Positions 34,648-44,225 are shown, counted from the first letter of the stretch. The stretch is 64,000 bases of DNA from Sphingomonadales bacterium (GCA_013297725.1 JAAFIB010000004.1:1-64000), one strand, 5' to 3'. Notes: generated by a model not told the origin, from the letters alone. Made by a program: numbers and translations.

Positions 34648-37248
34648 TTACCCAAAGGTCCGCGACCACCAGCCTGCACGTGGCGGGCCATCGGTGGCAG
34701 TGTCTTCTGACGCTGCCGACGTTGCCGCAGCGTTATCGGGCTTTGCAGTAGCCTTTTTGGCACGCGTTTTCGGTTTAGCCACAGCCGGTTCTGGAGCAGC
34801 TTCTGCAACGACTTCAACCTCGACAGGCACTTCTGCCGTTTTGGCTTTGGCACGCGCCCGGCTTTTGGGCTTAGGCGCAGCTGCTTCTTCGGCGGGGGCT
34901 GCGGGAGCTTCTACCTCTACGGCCACATCCGCTGCTTTCGCACGGCTACGACGTTTTGGCTTCGGCGCGTCTTCGACAGGTGCGGCCTCGGCAACTTCGA
35001 CGGGAGCCGCCTCGACGCTTGCTTCCTCGGTTGCACCATCGGCTGGCTTCCTGCCGCCACGACGCGGACGGCGCGGTCTGCGGGCTTTGCCTTCGGTTCC
35101 TTCGCCTTCAGCAGCTGGCTCGGCTGCTTCTGTAGTTTCGGTTGCCTCGGAGGCTTCGCCTTCTTGACCCTCAGCCTGCTCCTCACGGTCCTGATTGCGA
35201 CCGCCGCGACGTCCACGCCGACGACGTTTGCGCTTGCCGCGTTCTTCGCCATCTTCGCGTGGCGCACGGGCTTCGCGGGGCTCGCGTGCTTCTTCGGCTT
35301 CTTCCTCGTCAAAGATGTCGTCTTCGATATCGTCGATATCGTCGTCCATCTCGATGATTGGCGCCATAGGTTCGGGGCGTTCAGGGCGCGGGCCAGCGGC
35401 GGAGACCACCATCTTGGCACCTTCGACTTCGCCATTCGGCAGAACCGCGACCTCAACATGATAGCGCGCCTCGATCTGGGCGAGTTCGGCGCGTTTGTTG
35501 TTCAGGATGTAGATTGTTGCTTCTTGGCTCGCCTGCAGCGTAATCTGGCTGCCATGACCGCGTGCCGCCTCTTCCTCAATCAAACGCAGCGCAGACAGCG
35601 CCGATGACGATGCAGTGCGGACAAGGCCTGTGCCTTCGCAATGCGGGCAAACACGCGTTGATGCCTCCAGCACGCCGGTACGCAAACGCTGACGGCTCAT
35701 TTCCATCAGGCCAAAGCTAGAGATGCGGCCAACCTGAATGCGCGCACGGTCGTGCTTCAACGCTTCTTTCATGGCACGCTCGACTTTGCGGGCGTTTGAA
35801 TGATGGTCCATGTCGATGAAATCGATCACGACCAATCCGGCCATATCGCGCAGACGCAACTGACGGGCAATCTCGCGCGCCGCTTCTAAATTCGTCGACA
35901 GCGCAGTCTGTTCAATGCCGTGCTCTTTGGTTGAACGGCCAGAGTTGATATCGATGGAAACCAACGCCTCGGTCGGGTTGATGACGATATAGCCACCCGA
36001 TTTCAGCTGGACGATCGGCTGATACATCGCGTTCAGCTGATCCTCGACACCGTAACGCTGGAACAGCGAAACGGGGTCGGCATAATGTTGCACCCGCTTT
36101 GAATGGCTGGGCATTAACAGCTTCATAAAGTCCTTGGCGGCTTTATATCCGTCCGGGCCTTCGACGATCACATCCTCAATATCTTTGTTATAAATATCAC
36201 GGATCGCGCGCTTAATCAGATCGCTGTCGGTGTGGATCAGCATCGGTGCTGCACCAGAAAGCGTGCGTTCGCGCACTTCATCCCACAGGCGTGCGAGGTA
36301 ATCAAAGTCGCGCTTAATCTCTGGTTTAGTGCGGGCAAGGCCGGCAGTGCGGATGATGCAGCCCATGGTTGCGGGCAAGTTCATGTCCGATACGATGGTT
36401 TTCAAACGCTTGCGATCGCCTGCGCTATGGATTTTACGGCTGATGCCGCCGCCATGCGATGTGTTAGGCATCAACACACAGTAACGGCCAGCAAGGCTAA
36501 GATAGGTGGTGAGAGCCGCGCCTTTATTACCGCGTTCTTCCTTTACCACTTGCACCAGCAAAACCTGGCGGCGGTGAATTACGTCCTGAATTTTATATCG
36601 GCGGCGCAGGTTCATGCGCTTGGTGCGAGCCTCGTCACTGGCCTTGGGCGCATTGCTGCGTCCACCACCACCTTTGCCGCGACGACGACGATTGCCACCG
36701 CGACGACCGCGACCATCTTCTTCGTTTTCTTCGCGACTGGATTCGTCATCGCCATTTTCGTCATCATGATGGTCGTCGTCACCATTGGCATCAAGGTCGG
36801 GCTCTTGGCCTTCGCTGATGTCGAACGTGTCGATGCGTTCGTCGCTTTCAACTTCGATGATATCGCTATCTTCATCGTCGACCGCTTCCGACCGCATCAG
36901 GCCAGAGGGTTCATCCTCTTCGGCTTCTTCTTGCTCGCGCAGAGCAGCTTCTTCGGCCGCAGCCTCTGCTTCTTCGGCAAGTAGCCGTTCACGGTCTTCG
37001 CGTGGGATCTGGTAATAATCGGGGTGGATTTCGCTAAACGCCAAAAACCCGTGGCGGTTGCCACCATAATCGATGAAGGCCGCTTGCAGCGACGGTTCAA
37101 CGCGGGTTACTTTGGCGAGATAGATGTTGCCTTTGAGCTGCTTGTGCTCGGCAGATTCGAAATCAAACTCCTCAATCCGGTTTCCTGTGACGACTGCGAC
37201 CCGGGTTTCCTCCCGGTGCCGCGCATCGATTAGCATACGCGTGGTCAT
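34648..37248 (-). CDS. rne: Ribonuclease E
   Basis: 866 residues. The N-terminal MTTRMLIDARHREETRVAVV starts the RNase E/G catalytic half; the S1 domain is split by an acidic, low-complexity insertion at about residues 85-205, as in other alphaproteobacterial enzymes. Further blocks are the 5'-sensor/DNase I-like part with VVIDFIDMDHHSNARKVERA and the zinc-link VCPHCEGTG. The last ~270 residues are Glu/Ala/Lys/Arg-rich and disordered, with basic RNA-binding patches (RKRRRRGRRGGR). The C-terminus PPRAGWWSRTFG holds the GWW motif that in Caulobacter binds PNPase, so a degradosome is likely. A 500-base gap upstream allows a long leader. Confidence 0.96.
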   Translation of the reverse strand: MTTRMLIDARHREETRVAVVTGNRIEEFDFESAEHKQLKGNIYLAKVTRVEPSLQAAFIDYGGNRHGFLAFSEIHPDYYQIPREDRERLLAEEAEAAAEEAALREQEEAEEDEPSGLMRSEAVDDEDSDIIEVESDERIDTFDISEGQEPDLDANGDDDHHDDENGDDESSREENEEDGRGRRGGNRRRRGKGGGGRSNAPKASDEARTKRMNLRRRYKIQDVIHRRQVLLVQVVKEERGNKGAALTTYLSLAGRYCVLMPNTSHGGGISRKIHSAGDRKRLKTIVSDMNLPATMGCIIRTAGLARTKPEIKRDFDYLARLWDEVRERTLSGAAPMLIHTDSDLIKRAIRDIYNKDIEDVIVEGPDGYKAAKDFMKLLMPSHSKRVQHYADPVSLFQRYGVEDQLNAMYQPIVQLKSGGYIVINPTEALVSIDINSGRSTKEHGIEQTALSTNLEAAREIARQLRLRDMAGLVVIDFIDMDHHSNARKVERAMKEALKHDRARIQVGRISSFGLMEMSRQRLRTGVLEASTRVCPHCEGTGLVRTASSSALSALRLIEEEAARGHGSQITLQASQEATIYILNNKRAELAQIEARYHVEVAVLPNGEVEGAKMVVSAAGPRPERPEPMAPIIEMDDDIDDIEDDIFDEEEAEEAREPREARAPREDGEERGKRKRRRRGRRGGRNQDREEQAEGQEGEASEATETTEAAEPAAEGEGTEGKARRPRRPRRGGRKPADGATEEASVEAAPVEVAEAAPVEDAPKPKRRSRAKAADVAVEVEAPAAPAEEAAAPKPKSRARAKAKTAEVPVEVEVVAEAAPEPAVAKPKTRAKKATAKPDNAAATSAASEDTATDGPPRAGWWSRTFG

Positions 37249-37750
37249 TATATATACTCCGCGCGGCGGAGTGCGCTACCTGCGGCAGCGCTGCGCCGCG
37301 ATTTTCTGTTGAATAAAAGTGAAGGCCAGACGCGCCCCGGCGCAAAGCGCCCGACGTCTGACCAGTGGATAAAAATGCGAATGTGTCTGCTACGCGAGCA
37401 TCGCGGGCGCAATTGGCGCGGGCGTAATTCACCGCCAACACACCTGACCCAGTCGGGACGGTGGAGGAGGGAATTTTATGCAACATGCAGCATCAACCTG
37501 TAATAATGCCGGAAAAATTAGGTTCCGGCCAAAAAGACGCGCCGCTAAATACGTGGCTATCGTCCTGCAAACTGCTAGCACCCTATAATAAGGACGGCAA
37601 GGGCGGCGCGTCATTAATTCGTCACCTGTCAGTTCTCTGTCATCCTAACTGTCAAAATTATGACTAATGCGCCGTTAACCGCATCTCGATACCGGGCTTT
37701 ACGACTGTATCCTTAATGACAGCTTCATCATCGCGATGGAGTGAATTCTA
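37249..37750. other. 502-base divergent rne/amiC intergenic region with leader hairpins
   Basis: It holds the rne leader on the minus strand. A perfect 7-bp hairpin (37256-37272) ends with GGAG, the only ribosome-binding-like sequence before the rne ATG. A longer hairpin (37324-37363) has GGYCAGACG and GGCGC arms. On the plus strand GGAGGAGGG precedes a 36-codon open frame at 37478. RNase E commonly controls its own mRNA through its leader, so these structures may serve that role. Confidence 0.5.
37478..37588 (+). CDS. Possible 36-residue leader ORF before amiC
   Basis: ATG at 37478 follows GGAGGAGGG by six bases, the strongest ribosome binding site in this region, and reads 36 codons to TAA. 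The product is basic in the middle (KIRFRPKRRAAKYVAIVL). It has no recognised family, and the DNA also encodes the rne leader on the other strand. It may be translated or may be chance. Confidence 0.25.
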   Translation: MQHAASTCNNAGKIRFRPKRRAAKYVAIVLQTASTL

Positions 37751-39010
37751 GTGACAGCGAAAAAATTCTGGACCGCAGGCGGGCAACAGCTACATAAACC
37801 GGTAATGTTTGCTCCGGCTTTCTTTCTCGCGTCGCTGTTTATGGGCGGACCTGCTGATGCAGGGACGATAAAGTCGGTAACGACCGATCACGATAAAGTT
37901 GTAATCACTTTTGACGATGTGGTGAACAAAGCATCGGTTTTTGGCCTTGCCGGTCCGAATCGGATTGCGATTGATCTGGTCGGTGCGACCGTTGGGGGTG
38001 CTTCACCTGCAGGCGGTGCGTTTAAGAATGTGCGTCAGGGGCAGTTCGATCCCAATACTGCGCGGCTGGTGCTTGACCTAGATTATCCGGCCAAGGTTGG
38101 CGGCGGCAGTTTTTCTGCTGATGGCAAAACGTTGACCCTTTCGGTTATTCCAACCACTGCGGCTGGTTTCCTCGATTGGCTGGGCCTTGGGCGTAAAGAT
38201 TTTGACCCGCCTGAATCGTTCCGGTCAAAAAAAGTCAGCCAGTATGAAGTTACAGCGCCGATTGCCAAAGCAGGCAGCATGCGCGGGCTGCCGAAAATCT
38301 ATGGCCCCGCCGATGCGCGGCTGCCTTTGGTTGTTATTGATGCAGGTCATGGCGGGCACGATCCCGGCGCAATTAGCCCGCATGGCGGTGCGCGCGAAAA
38401 GGATGTGACGCTAGCGATTGCGCGGGCGACGCGCGATGAATTGTTGAAAACAGGCCGTGTCCGTGTGGCCCTGACCCGTGACGGCGATAGCTTTATTGTC
38501 TTGCAAGACCGGTTTGGCATAGCGCGCAAGATGAAGGCAGACCTGTTCATGTCGATCCACGCCGACAGCGCAGAGAATCAGACCGCGCGCGGCGGCAGTG
38601 TTTATACGCTGTCGGAGGTCGCATCTGATCGCGAAGCACAACGATTTGCGGCGCGCGAAAACAAATCGGATATCATCAATGGCGTCAATCTAGGCGGGGC
38701 GGACGTAAACGTGTCCTCGATTTTGATCGATCTGACGCAGCGTGAAACTATGAATGTATCGGCAGGCTTTGCCAAGTTGCTGTTGCGCGAAGCTGAACCG
38801 AATATGGTTCTGCGCGGTACTGCGCACAAATTTGCATCGTTTATTGTGCTAAAGGCACCTGATACGCCTTCGGTGCTGTTTGAAACTGGCTTTTTAAGCA
38901 ACGCAGATGATGCAGCGTTTTTGACGACTGGGGCAGGACGGCAAAGCGTAGCCAGGTCTATATCGAGTGCGGTTCAAGCGCATTTCGCGCGCCGTGTTGC
39001 AATCGACTAA
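37751..39010 (+). CDS. amiC: N-acetylmuramoyl-L-alanine amidase with AMIN domain
   Basis: 419 residues with a GTG start. A hydrophobic export segment (VMFAPAFFLASLFMGGPADA) is followed by an AMIN domain at about residues 40-130, which targets septal peptidoglycan. The Amidase_3 catalytic domain starts near residue 195: VVIDAGHGGHDPGA (zinc His), GGAREKDVTL (zinc Glu), LFMSIHADS (zinc His) and SVLFETGFLSN (catalytic Glu). It cleaves the glycan-peptide bond during cell separation. It stands alone between the rne leader and dnaX. Confidence 0.93.
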   Translation: MTAKKFWTAGGQQLHKPVMFAPAFFLASLFMGGPADAGTIKSVTTDHDKVVITFDDVVNKASVFGLAGPNRIAIDLVGATVGGASPAGGAFKNVRQGQFDPNTARLVLDLDYPAKVGGGSFSADGKTLTLSVIPTTAAGFLDWLGLGRKDFDPPESFRSKKVSQYEVTAPIAKAGSMRGLPKIYGPADARLPLVVIDAGHGGHDPGAISPHGGAREKDVTLAIARATRDELLKTGRVRVALTRDGDSFIVLQDRFGIARKMKADLFMSIHADSAENQTARGGSVYTLSEVASDREAQRFAARENKSDIINGVNLGGADVNVSSILIDLTQRETMNVSAGFAKLLLREAEPNMVLRGTAHKFASFIVLKAPDTPSVLFETGFLSNADDAAFLTTGAGRQSVARSISSAVQAHFARRVAID

Positions 39011-39067
39011 AACGAAAACGCGAAACAGCCTTCGACAAAATTTGCGGATGGTTCTAATGCCGCATTG

Positions 39068-40786
39068 ATGGATGATTCACTGCCAATGGATGATATGGGT
39101 CGCGACCCGGATATGCCCGATGATGCGTTGGGGCTGGGCCTTACCCCCGCACCTTCTGTGACTACCGCCCCATCGACACCATACCGTGTGCTGGCGCGCA
39201 AATACCGGCCGCAGAATTTTTCGCAGTTAATCGGCCAAGATGCGATGGTGCAGACATTGGGCAACGCGATTAAGCGTGACCGGCTGGCGCATGCATTTTT
39301 GATGACCGGCGTGCGCGGTGTTGGCAAAACATCGACCGCGCGACTGATTGCAAAGGCGATGAACTGCATCGGTCCAGACGGGCAGGGCGGGCCGACGATT
39401 GATCCGTGCGGCGTTTGCGAACCGTGCGTTGCGATTGCCGAGGGACGCCATATCGATGTGATCGAAATGGATGCTGCCAGCCATACCGGCGTTGACGATG
39501 TGCGCGAAATTATTGAGGCGGTGCGCTATGCTGCGGTATCGGCGCGCTATAAAATCTATATCATCGACGAAGTTCACATGCTGTCGAAGAACGCGTTTAA
39601 CGCGTTGCTAAAAACGCTGGAAGAACCGCCGCCGCATGTAAAGTTCCTGTTCGCGACGACCGAGGTAAACAAAGTGCCGATTACGGTGCTATCGCGGTGT
39701 CAGCGATTTGACCTGAAACGGATTTCGGTTGAGGCTTTGGCTGATAACTTTCGGATGATCTGCACTGCAGAGGGTGTTGAAGCCGAAGACGAAGCGTTGA
39801 CCATTATTGCGCAAGCCGCAGAGGGTTCGGCGCGCGATGGCCAGTCTATTCTCGACCAAGCCATCGCCCATGCCGATATGGACGGCGACGGCAAAGTCAC
39901 AGCGAACCAGCTGCGGACAATGTTGGGTCTGTCTGATCGGTCAGCGGTGCGCCGGTTGTTCGGAATGTTGCTATCGGGTGAGGCGCAAAATGTGTTGGCA
40001 GAGGCGCGGGCGCAATATGCACTGGGCGTTGAACCAGCAGCGACATTGGCGGGGTTGCTGCGCGAAGTGCATCTGGTGACTTTGGCTAAGCTGGGCAGTC
40101 CGCATGATCCGGCATTACCCGAAGAGGCGCGGGTGGCGATTGAACGCTGGTCGGATCAATTGTCGTTCCCGATGCTGCACCGTTTGTGGCAGTTGCTGTT
40201 AAAAGGGCATGAGGAAGTCAGCCGTGCTGCATTGCCGCTGGAAAGCTGTGACATGGCGCTTTTGCGTGTGTTGCACGGGGCGAGCATGCCCGATCCGGGC
40301 GAGCTGGCGCGAATGTTAAAAGAGGGTGGCGCTGCTATCTCGCCGCCTGCTCCGGCGCAAAATGCTGCACCTATTGCTGCGCAGCAAAACTCGACTGTGA
40401 ACGTATTGCCGGGTGATTTTGCGGGCTTGCTTAAACTGCTCGGCGAGAACGGGCATGTGATGCTTGAATCCACATTGCACGATGTGATGCGCGTGATTGA
40501 ATATGCGCCGCCGTTGCTGGCGTATCAATTGGCAGGGCCAGTGATGCCAGGCTTTGATGTGCAGCTGCGCGATGCGTTGATGCAGGTGACGGGGCAACGC
40601 TGGGATCTTGAAGAACGCAGCGGCGAAGCACCGCCTACGTTCCTTGAAAACCAGCAAGCAGCAATGCAAGCGGCGAGACAGGAAATTTTAGACTCGCCAT
40701 TGGTGAAGGCTGCACAAGATGCTTTCCCTGAAGCTAAAATCGATTTCGACAATATCGAAGATATCATACGGAGTGCCACGGCATGA
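39068..40786 (+). CDS. dnaX: DNA polymerase III subunits gamma/tau
   Basis: 572 residues. After a short N-terminal extension comes the clamp-loader AAA+ core: RVLARKYRPQNFSQLIGQDA, Walker A in TGVRGVGKTSTARLIAKAMN, zinc-binding Cys in the stretch around DPCGVCEPC, Walker B region KIYIIDEVHMLS, and sensor regions. The C-terminal third corresponds to a tau-like part. No slippery heptamer was noticed, so a separate gamma form is not indicated. The ATG at 39068 is one codon after a TTG; no clear ribosome binding site. Its stop overlaps the ybaB start in ATGA, the usual dnaX-ybaB pairing. Confidence 0.95.
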   Translation: MDDSLPMDDMGRDPDMPDDALGLGLTPAPSVTTAPSTPYRVLARKYRPQNFSQLIGQDAMVQTLGNAIKRDRLAHAFLMTGVRGVGKTSTARLIAKAMNCIGPDGQGGPTIDPCGVCEPCVAIAEGRHIDVIEMDAASHTGVDDVREIIEAVRYAAVSARYKIYIIDEVHMLSKNAFNALLKTLEEPPPHVKFLFATTEVNKVPITVLSRCQRFDLKRISVEALADNFRMICTAEGVEAEDEALTIIAQAAEGSARDGQSILDQAIAHADMDGDGKVTANQLRTMLGLSDRSAVRRLFGMLLSGEAQNVLAEARAQYALGVEPAATLAGLLREVHLVTLAKLGSPHDPALPEEARVAIERWSDQLSFPMLHRLWQLLLKGHEEVSRAALPLESCDMALLRVLHGASMPDPGELARMLKEGGAAISPPAPAQNAAPIAAQQNSTVNVLPGDFAGLLKLLGENGHVMLESTLHDVMRVIEYAPPLLAYQLAGPVMPGFDVQLRDALMQVTGQRWDLEERSGEAPPTFLENQQAAMQAARQEILDSPLVKAAQDAFPEAKIDFDNIEDIIRSATA

Positions 40787-41118
40787 AAAGCATGGAAGAC
40801 ATGATCAAAGCCGCGCAAGAAGCGGCCCAGACCATTCAGAAACAAATGGACGAAGCGCAGATCACGCTCGACAAGATCGAGGTTGAGGGTGTGTCCGGTG
40901 GTGGGCTGGTTAAGGTTCGTGCCAGTGCAAAGGGTCGCATCATCGGCCTTGCCATCGACGACAGCCTGATTGTGCCCGCCGATAAACAAATGTTGGAAGA
41001 CCTAGTCGTTGCCGCATTTAATGACGCCCGCGAAAAGGCCGATGCGGCAAGTAACGCGGAAATGGGCAAAATGTCCACCGGCCTACCGCTGCCCCCGGGG
41101 TTCAAGCTGCCGTTCTAG
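40783..41118 (+). CDS. ybaB: Nucleoid-associated protein YbaB/EbfC
   Basis: 111 residues, normal for the family, with the helical N-terminus MIKAAQEAAQTIQKQMDEAQ and core VSGGGLVKVRASAKGRIIGL, and the C-terminal GLPLPPGFKLPF. It binds DNA as a dimer. It overlaps dnaX by four bases and is translationally coupled. recR, which usually follows, is absent here; lon comes next. Confidence 0.95.
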   Translation: MKSMEDMIKAAQEAAQTIQKQMDEAQITLDKIEVEGVSGGGLVKVRASAKGRIIGLAIDDSLIVPADKQMLEDLVVAAFNDAREKADAASNAEMGKMSTGLPLPPGFKLPF

Positions 41119-41163
41119 CGGCGGTTTTTCCCCAACAAATCCACGCACTTTAGCGCTTTGCCA

Positions 41164-41190
41164 TTGAAAGCCTGCGCAAACGCCTCATAT
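41164..41190 (+). promoter_or_regulatory. Possible RpoH (sigma-32) promoter of lon
   Basis: TTGAAA at 41164 and CCTCATAT at 41183 are 13 bases apart, one base off the heat-shock -10 consensus CCCCATNT, and end 44 bases before the lon ATG. Heat-shock control of lon is usual. Confidence 0.45.
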
Positions 41191-41233
41191 TCGGGTCAAA
41201 GCGGTGATATCTATGGCCCGCGCTGGAGTGAAT

Positions 41234-43633
41234 ATGACGCAAATCCTACCTTTATTGCCGCTGCGCGACATCGTGGTTTTCCCGGGCATGATTGTGCCTT
41301 TGTTCGTCGGGCGCGATAAATCGGTTGTCGCTTTGGAAAAGGCGATGGCGGCGGATAAGGAAATTTTCCTCGTGGCTCAGCTTGATCCGGCGGAGGATGA
41401 TCCCGATACCGATGATCTGTATACTGTCGGTGTGTCCGCAACGATCATGCAACTGTTAAAGCTGCCTGATGGCACCGTCCGCGTTCTTGTCGAGGGTAAG
41501 CAGCGCGCGAATATGATCCGGCTGCGCAGCGATGCCCCCGATTTTGTCGAAGCCGAAATCGAGATGATCGATGTTCAAACATCCCAAGGGCCAGAGACGA
41601 CGGCGTTAATGCGCTCGGTAAATGACCAGTTTGAAAATTATTCTAAGCTCAACAAGAAAATGCCTGCGGAAACTTCGGTGCAACTCGCCGAGATTGATGA
41701 ACCGTCAAAGCTGGCTGATGCGGTTGCGGCAAACCTGACGCTGAAAGTATCTGATAAACAAGCGTTGCTGGTTGAAGCGGATCCGTTGAAGCGATTGGAA
41801 ATGACCTTTGCCTTTATGGAAGGCGAATTGGGTGTCTTGCAGGTCGAAAAGAAAATCCGTGGCCGCGTAAAGCGCCAAATGGAAAAATCGCAGCGCGAAT
41901 ATTATCTGAATGAGCAGATGAAAGCGATCCAGCGTGAGCTTGGCAATGCCGATGAAGACGGCGGCGATGAAATGGCTGAGCTGCAGACCAAGATCGACAC
42001 GCTGAAGCTATCCAAAGAAGCCAAAACCCGCGCCAATGTGGAAATGAAAAAGCTGCGCAGCATGGCGCCGATGTCGGCAGAGGCCACTGTTGTGCGCAAC
42101 TATCTGGACACGTTGCTTGGCATTCCATGGGGCAAAAAATCCAAGCTGAAACGCGATATCGCCAAGGCGCAAGAGGTGCTTGATGAGGATCACTTCGCGC
42201 TGGAAAAGGTCAAGGACCGGATCATCGAATATCTGGCGGTGCAGGCGCGGACCAACAAATTGAAAGGCCCGATCCTGTGTCTCGTTGGCCCTCCGGGTGT
42301 TGGCAAAACCTCGCTTGGCAAATCGATCGCGAAAGCCACTGGCCGCGAGTTTATTCGCCAGTCGCTGGGCGGTGTGCGTGACGAAGCGGAAATTCGTGGA
42401 CACCGGCGCACCTACATCGGATCAATGCCCGGTAAGATTGCCGCGAACCTGAAAAAGACAGGGACGATGAACCCGTTGTTCTTGCTGGACGAGATCGACA
42501 AGCTGGGTCAGGATTTCCGTGGTGATCCGGCGTCTGCGCTGCTTGAGGTGCTGGACCCTGAACAGAACAATAAGTTCAACGACCATTATCTGGAAATCGA
42601 CCTTGATCTGTCGGATGTGATGTTTGTGACCACAGCCAACACGATGAACCTGCCGCAAGCATTGCTTGACCGGATGGAGATCATCCGGCTGGAAGGTTAC
42701 ACCGAGGACGAAAAGCTGGAGATCGCAAAGCGCCATCTGGTCGATAAACAGGTTGAGGCTCATGGGCTAAAGGCCGGTGAGTTCACGCTAACCGAGGCGG
42801 CACTGCGCGACCTGATCCGTTATTACACGCGCGAGGCTGGCGTCCGCACGCTCGAGCGCGAGATCGCAAAGCTGGCACGCAAATCGCTACGCCGGATATT
42901 GGAAGGCAAAGCGACAAGCGTAACGATTACGCCCGAAAACCTTGCCGAATTTTCCGGCGTGCAAAAATACCGTCATGGCATTGGCGAGGAAGAAAATCAG
43001 ATCGGCGCAGTGACCGGCCTTGCGTGGACCGAGGTGGGCGGCGAATTGCTGACCATCGAGGCGGTGACGGTCTCGGGCAAAGGCCTGATCAAGACCACGG
43101 GCAAGTTGGGCGAAGTGATGTCTGAATCGATTCAGGCGGCGCTCAGCTATGTAAAGGCGCGCGCGCCCAGCTATGGCATTAAACCGTCGCTGTTTAACCG
43201 CAAAGATGTGCACATCCATTTGCCCGAAGGCGCAGTGCCAAAGGACGGTCCGTCGGCGGGTGTCGGCATGGTGACGGCAATCGTTTCGACATTGACCGGC
43301 AATGCTGTGCACCGCGATGTGGCGATGACTGGTGAGGTTACGCTGCGTGGCCGGGTGCTGCCCATTGGCGGGCTAAAGGAAAAACTGCTGGCGGCCTTGC
43401 GCGGCGGCATCAAAACGGTGCTGATCCCGCAGGACAATGAAAAAGACTTGGCCGACATCCCTGCGAACATCAAAGAAGGGCTGGAAATCATTCCGGTAAG
43501 CCATGTGGATCAGGTGCTTGCCCGCGCACTGGTTGAGCCATTATCGCCGGTTGAATGGACCGAGGCGGATGAATTGGCCAGCCTGTTACCACCTGTTGCA
43601 AGTGGCGGGCAGGGTGCGCCAGTCACGCATTAA
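41234..43633 (+). CDS. lon: ATP-dependent protease Lon
   Basis: 799 residues. N-terminal substrate domain (LPLLPLRDIVVFPGMIVPLF), coiled-coil region, AAA+ domain with Walker A LVGPPGVGKTSLGKSIAKAT and Walker B LFLLDEIDKLG, and protease domain with the Ser-Lys dyad in PKDGPSAGVGMV and LPIGGLKEKLLAALRGG. It degrades misfolded proteins and short-lived regulators. The ATG at 41234 is preceded by GGAG at five bases; an in-frame ATG at 41213 is possible but has no such site. A heat-shock-like promoter lies just upstream. Confidence 0.97.
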   Translation: MTQILPLLPLRDIVVFPGMIVPLFVGRDKSVVALEKAMAADKEIFLVAQLDPAEDDPDTDDLYTVGVSATIMQLLKLPDGTVRVLVEGKQRANMIRLRSDAPDFVEAEIEMIDVQTSQGPETTALMRSVNDQFENYSKLNKKMPAETSVQLAEIDEPSKLADAVAANLTLKVSDKQALLVEADPLKRLEMTFAFMEGELGVLQVEKKIRGRVKRQMEKSQREYYLNEQMKAIQRELGNADEDGGDEMAELQTKIDTLKLSKEAKTRANVEMKKLRSMAPMSAEATVVRNYLDTLLGIPWGKKSKLKRDIAKAQEVLDEDHFALEKVKDRIIEYLAVQARTNKLKGPILCLVGPPGVGKTSLGKSIAKATGREFIRQSLGGVRDEAEIRGHRRTYIGSMPGKIAANLKKTGTMNPLFLLDEIDKLGQDFRGDPASALLEVLDPEQNNKFNDHYLEIDLDLSDVMFVTTANTMNLPQALLDRMEIIRLEGYTEDEKLEIAKRHLVDKQVEAHGLKAGEFTLTEAALRDLIRYYTREAGVRTLEREIAKLARKSLRRILEGKATSVTITPENLAEFSGVQKYRHGIGEEENQIGAVTGLAWTEVGGELLTIEAVTVSGKGLIKTTGKLGEVMSESIQAALSYVKARAPSYGIKPSLFNRKDVHIHLPEGAVPKDGPSAGVGMVTAIVSTLTGNAVHRDVAMTGEVTLRGRVLPIGGLKEKLLAALRGGIKTVLIPQDNEKDLADIPANIKEGLEIIPVSHVDQVLARALVEPLSPVEWTEADELASLLPPVASGGQGAPVTH

Positions 43634-43708
43634 CGCCATCTTTTTGTCGGTTATCGACAGTTTATCGTAAAAAAGCGTGAAACCCACGGTTTTTTGCCGA
43701 CTTTTTCT

Positions 43709-43737
43709 TTGACAGCGGTTTGGATATCCGCCTTAGT
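43709..43737 (+). promoter_or_regulatory. Putative promoter of hupB
   Basis: A perfect -35 TTGACA at 43709-43714 is followed after 17 bases by CTTAGT (three of six -10 matches) at 43732-43737, 76 bases before the HU start codon. Confidence 0.45.
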
Positions 43738-43812
43738 CGGCCTCCGGACTGACCGTGATTCCTTTACGGAACCAGCCGTTATATATTCACTGTGAGGGGG
43801 GATCCCAATATT

Positions 43813-44085
43813 ATGAACAAAAATGATCTCGTAAGTGCTGTCGCTGAAGCAAGCGGCCTGACCAAGACCGATGCTGGCAAAGCTGTAGAAGCAACTTTTG
43901 ACGCTGTTACCAAGGCGCTGAAAAAGGGTGACGAAGTTCGCCTGGTTGGCTTTGGCACCTTTGCTGTTGCAAAGCGTAAAGCATCGACCGGTCGTAACCC
44001 ACGCACTGGTGAAGAAATGAAAATCCCTGCGTCGAACCAGCCTAAGTTTAAGGCCGGTAAAGCGTTGAAGGATGCCGTGAATTAA
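43813..44085 (+). CDS. hupB: DNA-binding protein HU
   Basis: 90 residues, exact HU length. MNKNDLVSAVAEASGLTKTD begins the helical dimer part; GDEVRLVGFGTFAVAKRKAS and GRNPRTGEEMKIPAS form the beta arms that hold DNA, and KFKAGKALKDAVN ends it. Upstream GAGGGGGGAT supports the ATG at 43813, not the frame opening at 43792. It lies after lon, as in many Proteobacteria, with its own promoter and terminator. Confidence 0.96.
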   Translation: MNKNDLVSAVAEASGLTKTDAGKAVEATFDAVTKALKKGDEVRLVGFGTFAVAKRKASTGRNPRTGEEMKIPASNQPKFKAGKALKDAVN

Positions 44086-44126
44086 TTTTGTGAATGGCGG
44101 GGCTTCGGCTCCGCTATTTCCAAAGC

Positions 44127-44157
44127 AAAAGGGCCGTGCGATTGCGCGGCCCTTTTT
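44127..44157 (+). terminator. Rho-independent terminator of hupB
   Basis: AAAAGGGCCGTGC pairs with GCGCGGCCCTTTTT (one wobble) and is followed by T residues, 41 bases after the HU stop. Confidence 0.88.
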
Positions 44158-44225
44158 GTTTGCCCAGATGGCGGGTGGATGGATTGGCGCTTTTGGGTCT
44201 TAATGTATGGTGGCGTAACTGTGAA

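Noticed and set aside
34694-36984. Plus-strand Ala/Ser/Thr-rich frames opposite rne
   Set aside because: Low-complexity shadows of the acidic and basic tracts of RNase E.
39068-40786. Programmed frameshift in dnaX producing a short gamma form
   Set aside because: No A-AAA-AAG type slippery heptamer with a following hairpin was noticed.
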